From the NCBI GenBank assembly GCA_037013495.1, contig CM072808.1, forward strand, positions 6,425,319 through 6,489,318: DNA of 64,000 nucleotides. Direction: 5' to 3'. Positions within the stretch are counted from its first letter, which is position 1, and every line of letters begins with the position of its first letter. Source of the stretch: Hippophae tibetana. Its lineage: Eukaryota > Streptophyta > Magnoliopsida > Rosales > Elaeagnaceae. A program made the position numbers and the translations under genes. Positions 53,380 through 64,000 of this stretch are shown piece by piece. Below the pieces are notes generated by a model. The model was not told the DNA's origin. It did not search any database and saw only the letters and a list, made by a program, of their open reading frames with translations.

Positions 53380-56300
53380 GCCGACCTAGGTTTGTTTATT
53401 TATATTTTTAATCAATCTCTCTTATTGAAACAAATAGAGAAGAGAAAAAGAAAATGAATGTGGTTCACATTTTCAAAATAGAAAACACATTTCGTAAATA
53501 TGAGTCACAACTTTCAACGAAGATAAATTTTGACTGAGGTATCGAAACGATTATTATAATATATCAAATTAAAGCTCGTATCAAATTAAAAAATATGCAT
53601 TTTCCTCGATAGGAAAATCATTTTTGTACCCAAATAACATCGTTTACATCACTTATTTATTGTTTAAAGTTTTTGACGCACCATTTTCATTTTACTTACT
53701 TCCGGTTTAATTCAATAGAGCTATAAAGGAGATATTGGTGCCGATCAAGGTTTGTTTATTTATATTTTAAATCAATCTCTCTTTTTGAAAAAATATTGAG
53801 TAGAAAAAAAGAACGGAGATTTTGTTCACATTTTCAAAAACAAAAAAACATTTGGTAAAAAAGAGTAACCACTTTCAATGGAGATAACTTTTTACTCGGG
53901 TATCGAAACGACTATTATAGTTTATTAAATGGAAGCTCTTATCAAATTACACAATATGCATTGGTCTCGCAAGACAAAAATCGTTTTTGTACCCAAATAA
54001 CATCGTTTACATCACTTATTTACTATTTAAAGTTTTTTATGCAACATTTTCATTTTACTTACTTCCGGTTTAATTCAATAGAGCTATAAAAGAGATATTG
54101 ATGTCGACCTAGGATTGTTTATTTATATTTTTAATCAATCTGTCTTATTGAAACAAATAGAGATGAGAAAAGGAAAATGAATGTGGTTCACATTTTCAAA
54201 ATAGAAAACACATTTGGTAAATATGGGTTACAACTTTCAACGGAGATAAATTTTGACTGAGGTATCGAAACGAATATTATAATATATCAAATTAAAGCTC
54301 GTATCAAATTAAACAATATGCATTTTCCTCAAAAGTAAAATCATTTTTGTACCAAAATAACATCGTTTACATCACTTATTTAATATTTAAAGTTTTTGAC
54401 GCAACATTTTCATTTTACTTACTTCCGGTTAAATTCAATAGAGCTATAAATGAGATATTGATGCCGACCTAGGTTTGTTTATTTATATTTTTAATCAATC
54501 TCTCTTATTGAAACAAATAGAGAAGAGAAAAAGAAAATGAATGTGGTTCACATTTTCAAAATAGAAAACACATTTCGTAAATATGAGTCACAACTTTCAA
54601 CGAAGATAAATTTTGACTGAGGTATCGAAACGATTATTATAATATATCAAATTAAAGCTCGTATCAAATTAAAAAATATGCATTTTCCTCGATAGGAAAA
54701 TCATTTTTGTACCCAAATAACATCGTTTACATCACTTATTTATTGTTTAAAGTTTTTGACGCACCATTTTCATTTTACTTACTTCCGGTTTAATTCAATA
54801 GAGCTATAAAGGAGATATTGGTGCCGATCAAGGTTTGTTTATTTATATTTTAAATCAATCTCTCTTTTTGAAAAAATATTGAGTAGAAAAAAAGAACGGA
54901 GATTTTGTTCACATTTTCAAAAACAAAAAAACATTTGGTAAAAAAGAGTAACCACTTTCAATGGAGATAACTTTTTACTCGGGTATCGAAACGAGTATTA
55001 TAGTTTATTAAATGGAAGCTCTTATCAAATTACACAATATGCATTGGTCTCGCAAGACAAAAATCGTTTTTGTACCCAAATAACATCGTTTACATCACTT
55101 ATTTACTATTTAAAGTTTTTTATGCAACATTTTCATTTTACTTACTTCCGGTTTAATTCAATAGAGCTATAAAAGAGATATTGATGTCGACCTAGGATTG
55201 TTTATTTATATTTTTAATCAATCTGTCTTATTGAAACAAATAGAGATGAGAAAAGGAAAATGAATGTGGTTCACATTTTCAAAATAGAAAACACATTTGG
55301 TAAATATGGGTTACAACTTTCAACGGAGATAAATTTTGACTGAGGTATCGAAACGAATATTATAATATATCAAATTAAAGCTCGTATCAAATTAAACAAT
55401 ATGCATTTTCCTCAAAAGTAAAATCATTTTTGTACCGAAATAACATCGTTTACATCACTTATTTAATATTTAAAGTTTTTGACGCAACATTTTCATTTTA
55501 CTTACTTCCGGTTAAATTCAATAGAGCTATAAATGAGATATTGATGCCGACCTAGGTTTGTTTATTTATATTTTTAATCAATCTCTCTTATTGAAACAAA
55601 TAGAGAAGAGAAAAAGAAAATGAATGTGGTTCACATTTTCAAAATAGAAAACACATTTCGTAAATATGAGTTACAACTTTCAACGAAGATAAATTTTGAC
55701 TGAGGTATCGAAACGATTATTATAATATATCAAATTAAAGCTCGTATCAAATTAAACAATATGCATTTTCCTCGATAGGAAAATCATTTTTGTACCCAAA
55801 TAACATCGTTTACATCACTTATTTATTGTTTAAAGTTTTTGACGCACCATTTTCATTTTACTTACTTCCGGTTTAATTCAATAGAGCTATAAAGGAGATA
55901 TTGGTGCCGATCAAGGTTTGTTTATTTATATTTTAAATCAATCTCTCTTTTTGAAAAAATATTGAGTAGAAAAAAAGAACGGAGATTTTGTTCACATTTT
56001 CAAAAACAAAAAAACATTTGGTAAAAAAGAGTAACCACTTTCAATGGAGATAACTTTTTACTCGGGTATCGAAACGACTATTATAGTTTATTAAATGGAA
56101 GCTCTTATCAAATTACACAATATGCATTGGTCTCGCAAGACAAAAATCGTTTTTGTACCCAAATAACATCGTTTACATCACTTATTTACTATTTAAAGTT
56201 TTTTATGCAACATTTTCATTTTACTTACTTCCGGTTTAATTCAATAGAGCTATAAAAGAGATATTGATGTCGACCTAGGATTGTTTATTTATATTTTTAA

Positions 56301-59300
56301 TCAATCTCTCTTATTGAAACAAATAGAGATGAGAAAAGGAAAATGAATGTGGTTCACATTTTCAAAATAGAAAACACATTTGGTAAATATGGGTTACAAC
56401 TTTCAACGGAGATAAATTTTGACTGAGGTATCGAAACGAATATTATAATATATCAAATTAAAGCTCGTATCAAATTAAACAATATGCATTTTCCTCAAAA
56501 GTAAAATCATTTTTGTACCGAAATAACATCGTTTACATCACTTATTTAATATTTAAAGTTTTTGACGCAACATTTTCATTTTACTTACTTCCGGTTAAAT
56601 TCAATAGAGCTATAAAAGAGATATTGATGTCGACCTAGGATTGTTTATTTATATTTTTAATCAATCTCTCTTATTGAAACAAATAGAGATGAGAAAAGGA
56701 AAATGAATGTGGTTCACATTTTCAAAATAGAAAACACATTTCGTAAATATGAGTTACAACTTTCAACGAAGATAAATTTTGACTGAGGTATCGAAACGAT
56801 TATTATAATATATCAAATTAAAGCTCGTATCAAATTAAACAATATGCATTTTCCTCGATAGGAAAATCATTTTTGTACCCAAATAACATCGTTTACATCA
56901 CTTATTTATTGTTTAAAGTTTTTGACACACCATTTTCATTTTACTTACTTCCGGTTTAATTCAATAGAGCTATAAAGGAGATATTGGTGCCGATCAAGGT
57001 TTGTTTATTTATATTTTAAATCAATCTCTCTTTTTGAAAAAATATTGAGTAGAAAAAAAGAACGGAGATTTTGTTCACATTTTCAAAAACAAAAAAACAT
57101 TTGGTAAAAAAGAGTAACCACTTTCAATGGAGATAACTTTTTACTCGGGTATCGAAACGACTATTATAGTTTATTAAATGGAAGCTCTTATCAAATTACA
57201 CAATATGCATTGGTCTCGCAAGACAAAAATCGTTTTTGTACCCAAATAACATCGTTTACATCACTTATTTACTATTTAAAGTTTTTTATGCAACATTTTC
57301 ATTTTACTTACTTCCGGTTTAATTCAATAGAGCTATAAAAGAGATATTGATGTCGACCTAGGATTGTTTATTTATATTTTTAATCAATCTCTCTTATTGA
57401 AACAAATAGAGATGAGAAAAGGAAAATGAATGTGGTTCACATTTTCAAAATAGAAAACACATTTGGTAAATATGGGTTACAACTTTCAACGGGGATAAAT
57501 TTTGACTGAGGTATCGAAACGAATATTATAATATATCAAATTAAAGCTCGTATCAAATTAAACAATATGCATAGTAAAATCATTTTTGTACCGAAATAAT
57601 ATCGTTTACATCACTTATTTAATATTTAAAGTTTTTGACGCAACATTTTCATTTTACTTACTTCCGGTTAAATTCAATACAGCTATAAAGGAGATATTGA
57701 TGCCGACCTAGGTTTGTTTATTTATATTTTTAATCAATCTCTCTTATTGAAACAAATAGAGAAGAGAAAAGGAAAATGAATGTGGTTCACATTTTCAAAA
57801 TAGAAAACACATTTCGTAAATATGAGTTACAACTTTCAACGAAGATAAATTTTGACTGAGGTATCGAAACGATTATTATAATATATCAAATTAAAGCTCG
57901 TATCAAATTAAACAATATGCATTTTCCTCGATAGGAAAATCATTTTTGTACCCAAATAACATCGTTTACATCACTTATTTATTGTTTAAAGTTTTTGACA
58001 CACCATTTTCATTTTACTTACTTCCGGTTTAATTCAATAGAGCTATAAAGGAGATATTGGTGCCGATCAAGGTTTGTTTATTTATATTTTAAATCAATCT
58101 CTCTTTTTGAAAAAATATTGAGTAGAAAAAAAGAACGGAGATTTTGTTCACATTTTCAAAAACAAAAAAACATTTGGTAAAAAAGAGTAACCACTTTCAA
58201 TGGAGATAACTTTTTACTCGGGTGTCGAAACGACTATTATAGTTTATTAAATGGAAGCTCTTATCAAATTACACAATATGCATTGGTCTCGCAAGACAAA
58301 AATCGTTTTTGTACCCAAATAACATCGTTTACATCACTTATTTACTATTTAAAGTTTTTTATGCAACATTTTCATTTTACTTACTTCCGGTTTAATTCAA
58401 TATAGCTATAAAAGAGATATTGATGTCGACCTAGGATTGTTTATTTATATTTTTAATCAATCTCTCTTATTGAAACAAATAGAGATGAGAAAAGGAAAAT
58501 GAATGTGGTTCACATTTTCAAAATAGAAAACACATTTGGTAAATATGGGTTACAAATTTCAACGGAGATAAATTTTGACTGAGGTATCGAAACGAATATT
58601 ATAATATATCAAATTAAAGCTCGTATCAAATTAAACAATATGCATTTTCCTCAAAAGTAAAATCATTTTTGTACCGAAATAACATCGTTTACATCACTTA
58701 TTTAATATTTAAAGTTTTTGACGCAACATTTTCATTTTACTTACTTCCGGTTAAATTCAATAGAGCTATAAAGGAGATATTGATGCCGACCTAGGTTTGT
58801 TTATTTATATTTTTAATCAATCTCTCTTATTGAAACAAATAGAGAAGAGAAAAAGAAAATGAATGTGGTTCACATTTTCAAAATAGAAAACACATTTCGT
58901 AAATATGAGTTACAACTTTCAACGAAGATAAATTTTGACTGAGGTATCGAAACGATTATTATAATATATCAAATTAAAGCTCGTATCAAATTAAACAATA
59001 TGCATTTTCCTCGATAGGAAAATCATTTTTGTACCGAAATAACATCGTTTACATAACTTATTTAATATTTAAAGTTTTTGACGCAACATTTTCATTTTAC
59101 TTACTTCCGGTTAAATTGAATAGAGCTATAAAGGAGATATTGGTGCCGATCAAGGTTTGTTTATTTATATTTTAAATCAATCTCTCTTTTTCAAAAAAAT
59201 ATTGAGTAGAAAAAAAGAACGGAGATTTTGTTCACATTTTCAAAAACAAAAAAACATTTGGTAAAAAAGAGTAACCACTTTCAATGGAGATAACTTTTTA

Positions 59301-59868
59301 CTCGGGTATCGAAACGACTATTATAGTTTATTAAATCGAAGCTCTTATCAAATTACACAATATGCATTGGTCTCGCAAGACAAAAATCGTTTTGGTACCC
59401 AAATAACATCGTTTACATCACTTATTTACTATTTAAAGTTTTTTATGCAACATTTTCATTTTACTTACTTCCGGTTTAATTCAATAGAGCTATAAAAGAG
59501 ATATTGATGTCGACCTAGGATTGTTTATTTATATTTTTAATCAATCTCTCTTATTGGAACAAATAGAGATGAGAAAAGGAAAATGAATGTGGTTCACATT
59601 TTCAAAATAGAAAACACATTTGGTAAATATGGGTTACAACTTTCAACGGAGATAAATTTTGACTGAGGTATCTAAACGAATATTATAATATATCAAATTT
59701 AAGCTCGTATCAAATTAAACAATATGCATTTTCCTCAAAAGTAAAATCATTTTTGTACCGAAATAACATCGTTTACATCACTTATTTAATATTTAAAGTT
59801 TTTGACGCAACATTTTCATTTTACTTACTTCCGGTTAAATTCAATACAGCTATAAAGGAGATATTGAT

Positions 59869-60228
59869 GCCGACCTAGGTTTGTTTATTTATATTTTTAA
59901 TCAATCTCTCTTATTGAAACAAATAGAGAAGAGAAAAAGAAAATGAATGTGGTTCACATTTTCAAAATAGAAAACACATTTCGTAAATATGAGTTACAAC
60001 TTTCAACGAAGATAAATTTTGACTGAGGTATCGAAACGATTATTATAATATATCAAATTAAAGCTCGTATCAAATTAAACAATATGCATTTTCCTCGATA
60101 GGAAAATCATTTTTGTACCCAAATAACATCGTTTACATCACTTATTTATTGTTTAAAGTTTTTGACACACCATTTTCATTTTACTTACTTCCGGTTTAAT
60201 TCAATAGAGCTATAAAGGAGATATTGGT
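59869..60228 (+). repeat. Monomer type B (360 bp), representative copy
   Basis: Alpha superfamily. Diagnostic words: GCCGACCTAGGTTTG, AGAGAAGAGAAAAAG, TTTCGTAAATATGAG, CGATTATTATAAT, CTCGATAGGAAAATC, and TTATTGTTTAAAG (TTACTG in region I). It is followed by C or D in almost every case, or by G at the start of a G-H cassette. Confidence 0.92.
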
Positions 60229-60591
60229 GCCGATCAAGGTTTGTTTATTTATATTTTAAATCAATCTCTCTTTTTGAAAAAATATTGAGTAGAAAAAAAG
60301 AACGGAGATTTTGTTCACATTTTCAAAAACAAAAAAACATTTGGTAAAAAAGAGTAACCACTTTCAATGGAGATAACTTTTTACTCGGGTATCGAAACGA
60401 CTATTATAGTTTATTAAATGGAAGCTCTTATCAAATTACACAATATGCATTGGTCTCGCAAGACAAAAATCGTTTTTGTACCCAAATAACATCGTTTACA
60501 TCACTTATTTACTATTCAAAGTTTTTTATGCAACATTTTCATTTTACTTACTTCCGGTTTAATTCAATAGAGCTATAAAAGAGATATTGAT
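60229..60591 (+). repeat. Monomer type C (363 bp), representative copy
   Basis: Beta superfamily. Diagnostic words: GCCGATCAAGGTTTG, TATATTTTAAATC, CTCTCTTTTTGAAA, GAGTAGAAAAAAAG, CGACTATTATAG, GCAAGACAAAAATCG, TTTTTTATGCAAC and tail AAAAGAGATATTGAT. It closes the A-B-C trimer and leads back to an A marker. It is rich in short A tracts between about +45 and +130. Confidence 0.92.
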
Positions 60592-61314
60592 GTCGACCTA
60601 GGATTGTTTATTTATATTTTTAATCAATCTCTCTTATTGAAACAAATAGAGAAGAGAAAAAGAAAATGAATGTGGTTCACATTTTCAAAATAGAAAACAC
60701 ATTTCGTAAATATGAGTTACAACTTTCAACGAAGATAAATTTTGACTGAGGTATCGAAACGATTATTATAATATATCAAATTAAAGCTCGTATCAAATTA
60801 AACAATATGCATTTTCCTCGATAGGAAAATCATTTTTGTACCCAAATAACATCGTTTACATCACTTATTTATTGTTTAAAGTTTTTGACACACCATTTTC
60901 ATTTTACTTACTTCCGGTTTAATTCAATAGAGCTATAAAGGAGATATTGGTGCCGATCAAGGTTTGTTTATTTATATTTTAAATCAATCTCTCTTTTTGA
61001 AAAAATATTGAGTAGAAAAAAAGAACGGAGATTTTGTTCACATTTTCAAAAACAAAAAAACATTTGGTAAAAAAGAGTAACCACTTTCAATGGAGATAAC
61101 TTTTTACTCGGGTATCGAAACGACTATTATAGTTTATTAAATGGAAGCTCTTATCAAATTACACAATATGCATTGGTCTCGCAAGACAAAAATCGTTTTT
61201 GTACCCAAATAACATCGTTTACATCACTTATTTAGTGTTTAAAGATTTTGACGCACCATTTTCATTTTACTTACTTACAGTTTAATTCAAGAGAGCTATA
61301 AAGGAGATATTGGT

Positions 61315-64000
61315 GCCGACCTAGGGTTTTCCTTATTTATATTTTCAATCAATCTTTCTTATTGAAAAAATATTGAGTAGAAAAAAAGAACGGAGATGTT
61401 GTTCACATTTTCAAAAACAAAAAAAACATTTGGTAAATAAGTGTAAAAACTTTCAAAGGAGATAACTTTTTACACGGGTATCGAAACGAATATTATAATT
61501 TATTAAATGGAAGCTCATATCAAATTACACAATATGCATTGCTCACACAAGAAAAAAATCGTTTTTGTACCCAAATAACATTGTTTACATTATTTATTTA
61601 GTGTTTAAAGTTTTTGACCCAGCATTTTCATTTTACTTACTTCAGGTTTAATTCAATAGAGCTATAAAGGAGATATTGGTGCTGACCTAGGTTTGTTTAT
61701 TTATATTTTCAATCAATCTCTCTTATTGAAAAAAATAGGGAGGAGAAAAAGAAAATGAATGTTGTTCACATTTTCAAAATCAAAAACACATTTGGTAAAT
61801 ATGAGTAACAACTTTCAACAGAGATAACTTTTGACTGGGGTATCGAAAGGAATATTAAAATATATCAAATTAAAGCTCGTATCAAATTAAACAATATGCA
61901 TTTTCCTCGATAGGAAAATCATTTTTGTACCCAAATAACATCGTTTACATCACTTATTTATTGTTTAAAGTTTTTGACGCACCATTTTCATTTTACTTAC
62001 TTCCGGTTTAATTCAATAGAGCTATAAAGGAGATATTGGTGCCGATCAAGGTTTGTTTATTTATATTTTAAATCAATCTCTCTTTTTGAAAAAATATTGA
62101 GTAGAAAAAAAGAACGGAGATGTTGTTCACATTTTCAAAAACAAAAAAAACATTTGGTAAATAAGTGTAAAAACTTTCAAAGGAGATAACTTTTTACACG
62201 GGTATCGAAACGAATATTATAATTTATTAAATGGAAGCTCATATCAAATTACACAATATGCATTGCTCACACAAGAAAAAAATCGTTTTTGTACCCAAAT
62301 AACATTGTTTACATTATTTATTTAGTGTTTAAAGTTTTTGACCCAGCATTTTCATTTTACTTACTTCAGGTTTAATTCAATAGAGCTATAAAGGAGATAT
62401 TGGTGCCGACCTAGGTTTGTTTATTTATATTTTCAATCAATCTCTCTTATTGAAAAAAATAGGGAGGAGAAAAAGAAAATGAATGTTGTTCACATTTTCA
62501 AAATCAAAAACACATTTGGTAAATATGAGTAACAACTTTCAACAGAGATAACTTTTGACTGGGGTATCGAAAGGAATATTAAAATATATCAAATTAAAGC
62601 TCGTATCAAATTAAACAATATGCATTTTCCTCGATAGGAAAATCATTTTTGTACCCAAATAACATCGTTTACATCACTTATTTATTGTTTAAAGTTTTTG
62701 ACACACCATTTTCATTTTACTTACTTCCGGTTTAATTCAATAGAGCTATAAAGGAGATATTGGTGCCGATCAAGGTTTGTTTATTTATATTTTAAATCAA
62801 TCTCTCTTTTTGAAAAAATATTGAGTAGAAAAAAAGAACGGAGATTTTGTTCACATTTTCAAAAACAAAAAAACATTTGGTAAAAAAGAGTAACCACTTT
62901 CAATGGAGATAACTTTTTACTCGGGTATCGAAACGACTATTATAGTTTATTAAATGGAAGCTCTTATCAAATTACACAATATGCATTGGTCTCGCAAGAA
63001 AAAAATCGTTTTTGTACCCAAATAACATCGTTTACATCACTTATTTAGTGTTTAAAGATTTTGACACACCATTTTCATTTTACTTACTTCCGGTTTAATT
63101 CCAGAGAGCTATAAAGGTGATATTGGTGCCGACCTAGGGTTTTCTTTATTTATATTTTCAATCAATCTTTCTTATTGAAAAAATATTGAGTAGAAAAAAA
63201 GAACGGAGATGTTGTTCACATTTTCAAAAACAAAAAAAACATTTGGTAAATAAGTGTAAAAACTTTCAAAGGAGATAACTTTTTACACGGGTATCGAAAC
63301 GAATATTATAATTTATTAAATGGAAGCTCATATCAAATTACACAATATGCATTGCTCACACAAGAAAAAAATCGTTTTTGTACCCAAATAACATTGTTTA
63401 CATTATTTATTTAGTGTTTAAAGTTTTTGACCCAGCATTTTCATTTTACTTACTTCAGGTTTAATTCAATAGAGCTATAAAGGAGATATTGGTGCCGACC
63501 TAGGTTTGTTTATTTATATTTTCAATCAATCTCTCTTATTGAAAAAAATAGGGAGGAGAAAAAGAAAATGAATGTTGTTCACATTTTCAAAATCAAAAAC
63601 ACATTTGGTAAATATGAGTAACAACTTTCAACAGAGATAACTTTTGACTGGGGTATCGAAAGGAATATTAAAATATATCAAATTAAAGCTCGTATCAAAT
63701 TAAACAATATGCATTTTCCTCGATAGGAAAATCATTTTTGTACCCAAATAACATCGTTTACATCACTTATTTATTGTTTAAAGTTTTTGACGCACCATTT
63801 TCATTTTACTTACTTCCGGTTTAATTCAATAGAGCTATAAAGGAGATATTGGTGCCGACCTAGGGTTTTCTTTATTTATATTTTCAATCAATCTTTCTTA
63901 TTGAAAAAATATTGAGTAGAAAAAAAGAACGGAGATGTTGTTCACATTTTCAAAAACAAAAAAAACATTTGGTAAATAAGTGTAAAAACTTTCAAAGGAG
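61315..64000 (+). repeat. Region III: short-period E and F/B units
   Basis: Monomers: 61315 E, 61681 F-head/B-tail, 62041 C-head/E-body, 62405 F/B, 62765 C/D, 63128 E, 63494 F/B, 63854 E (partial, cut by the window end). E-type markers (TTACACGGGTATCG, TTGCTCACACAAG, TTCAGGTTTAATTC) return after about 36 kb without them. F monomers here have a B tail (CTCGATAGG, TTATTGTTTAAAG) in place of CCTGGAAAGG. E plus F/B gives a ~726 bp dimer, with C/D inserted once. Confidence 0.88.

Larger units (their letters stand above)
50851..56268 (+). repeat. Five consecutive A-B-C trimers
   Basis: Monomers: 50851 A*, 51210 B, 51573 C, 51936 A, 52297 B, 52657 C, 53020 A, 53380 B, 53740 C, 54103 A, 54463 B, 54823 C, 55186 A, 55546 B, 55906 C. 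The last three units are exactly 1083 bp from start to start. Private variants show local doubling: GAGTCACAAC and TTAAAAAATATGC occur in B at 53380 and 54463, and ATCTGTCTTATTG occurs in A at 54103 and 55186. This is the cleanest run of the trimer in the window. Confidence 0.92.
25552..61314 (+). repeat. Region II: A-B-C trimer domain (~1083 bp) with G-H-J-C*-A* cassettes
   Basis: E, F, I and D monomers are absent here, apart from a D-like tail at 60952. The basic pattern is A (360) + B (360) + C (363), giving 1083 bp. At intervals a G-H pair introduces J, then C* and A*, before the trimer resumes. G starts at 25912, 35664, 39999, 45421 and 49038, giving spacings of 27, 12, 15 and 10 monomers. 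The longer HOR is therefore irregular. It appears to derive from the region I unit by loss of E, F and D and expansion of A-B-C (inference). Confidence 0.9.
56269..61314 (+). repeat. Region II final block: trimers with A/B and B/J chimeras
   Basis: Monomers: 56269 A, 56629 A/B, 56989 C, 57352 A with a 10 bp deletion, 57702 B, 58062 C, 58425 A, 58785 B/J, 59145 C*, 59509 A*, 59869 B, 60229 C, 60592 A/B, 60952 C-head/D-tail. The monomer at 58785 begins as B and ends as J (TACCGAAAT, GGTTAAATTG), followed as usual by C* and A*. The D-like tail of 60952 leads into E at 61315. Confidence 0.88.
1..64000 (+). repeat. Satellite DNA array, ~360 bp monomers, whole window
   Basis: The entire window is a head-to-tail tandem array. 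The marker G(C/T)CGA(C/T)C..AGG recurs 177 times, at 211, 571, 931, 1294, 1660 and so on to 63854. Spacings are almost always 360, 363, 364 or 366 bp, with one 350 bp outlier. All copies read on the same strand. Bases before 211 and after 63854 are partial monomers, so the array continues on both sides. Stops occur in all frames of typical monomers and no unique sequence interrupts the array. Such arrays are known as components of centromeric or pericentromeric heterochromatin in eukaryotes. That role is inferred here, and species assignment is not possible from the sequence alone. Confidence 0.98.

Noticed and set aside
1-64000. CRISPR array or bacterial repeat locus
   Set aside because: The repeat unit is ~360 bp with no short repeat/unique spacer alternation and there are no cas-like genes. 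The scale and HOR structure are those of eukaryotic satellite DNA.
1-64000. Drosophila 359 bp (1.688) or Tribolium 360 bp satellite identity
   Set aside because: Only the monomer length suggests it. I cannot confirm a sequence match without a search, and length coincidence is weak evidence. A database search with one monomer would settle it.
1-64000. CENP-B box
   Set aside because: The required spacing of TTCG and CGGG core elements was not found on either strand. CTCGGGTATCGAAACG has related words but in the wrong order and spacing.
1-64000. Protein-coding repeats, because lengths 360, 363 and 366 are multiples of three
   Set aside because: Stops interrupt all frames in ordinary monomers, so the divisibility by three is not explained by coding.
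1-64000. Embedded transposable element or tRNA
   Set aside because: No break in monomer spacing exceeds a few bases apart from the 10 bp deletion at 57572, so there is no room for an insertion anywhere in the window.

Overview
The whole 64 kb window is one uninterrupted, head-to-tail satellite DNA array of AT-rich ~360 bp monomers. I mapped 177 monomer starts using the conserved marker G(C/T)CGA(C/T)C..AGG. This gives 176 complete monomers plus two partial ends, with a mean spacing of about 361.6 bp. Every monomer is in the same orientation. I found no gene, tRNA, rRNA, transposon, CRISPR array or unique sequence. A megasatellite-like block of this kind belongs to a eukaryotic nuclear genome, most likely (peri)centromeric or other constitutive heterochromatin. 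The sequence alone does not let me name the species. Satellites of about 360 bp occur in several insects and plants, and length is not an identification.

Monomers fall into two diverged superfamilies. The 'alpha' group (my types A, B, F, I, J; mostly 360 bp) carries a GAGAAAAxGAAAATGAATGT block and TTTTGACTGxGG. The 'beta' group (C, D, E, G, H; mostly 363-366 bp) carries ATATTGAGTAGAAAAAAAG, TTTTTACxCxGG and TTTATTAAATGG. Type letters are mine and have no outside meaning.

The types are arranged in higher-order repeats (HORs), and the architecture changes twice. Region I (1-25551) is built from a nine-monomer HOR of about 3257 bp, E-F-G-H-I-C-A-B-D, with a ten-monomer variant, a three-monomer duplication and several chimeric monomers. 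Region II (25552-61314) is dominated by an A-B-C trimer of about 1083 bp, interrupted by recurrent G-H-J-C*-A* cassettes and including a very recent 3.6 kb tandem duplication. Region III (61315-64000) returns to E and F types, now recombined with B and C tails into two- and three-monomer patterns.

Sequence variation is uneven along the monomer. The last ~60 bp before the marker, including CTATAAA, and the segment around TTTGTAC..AAATAACAT are nearly invariant across both superfamilies. Many chimeric junctions fall in or next to these blocks. The stretch 50330-52010 carries a dense cluster of one-base indels unlike the rest of the array and probably reflects assembly or consensus error. The only longish open frame in the window (50544-50837) exists because of two of those indels and is not a gene.
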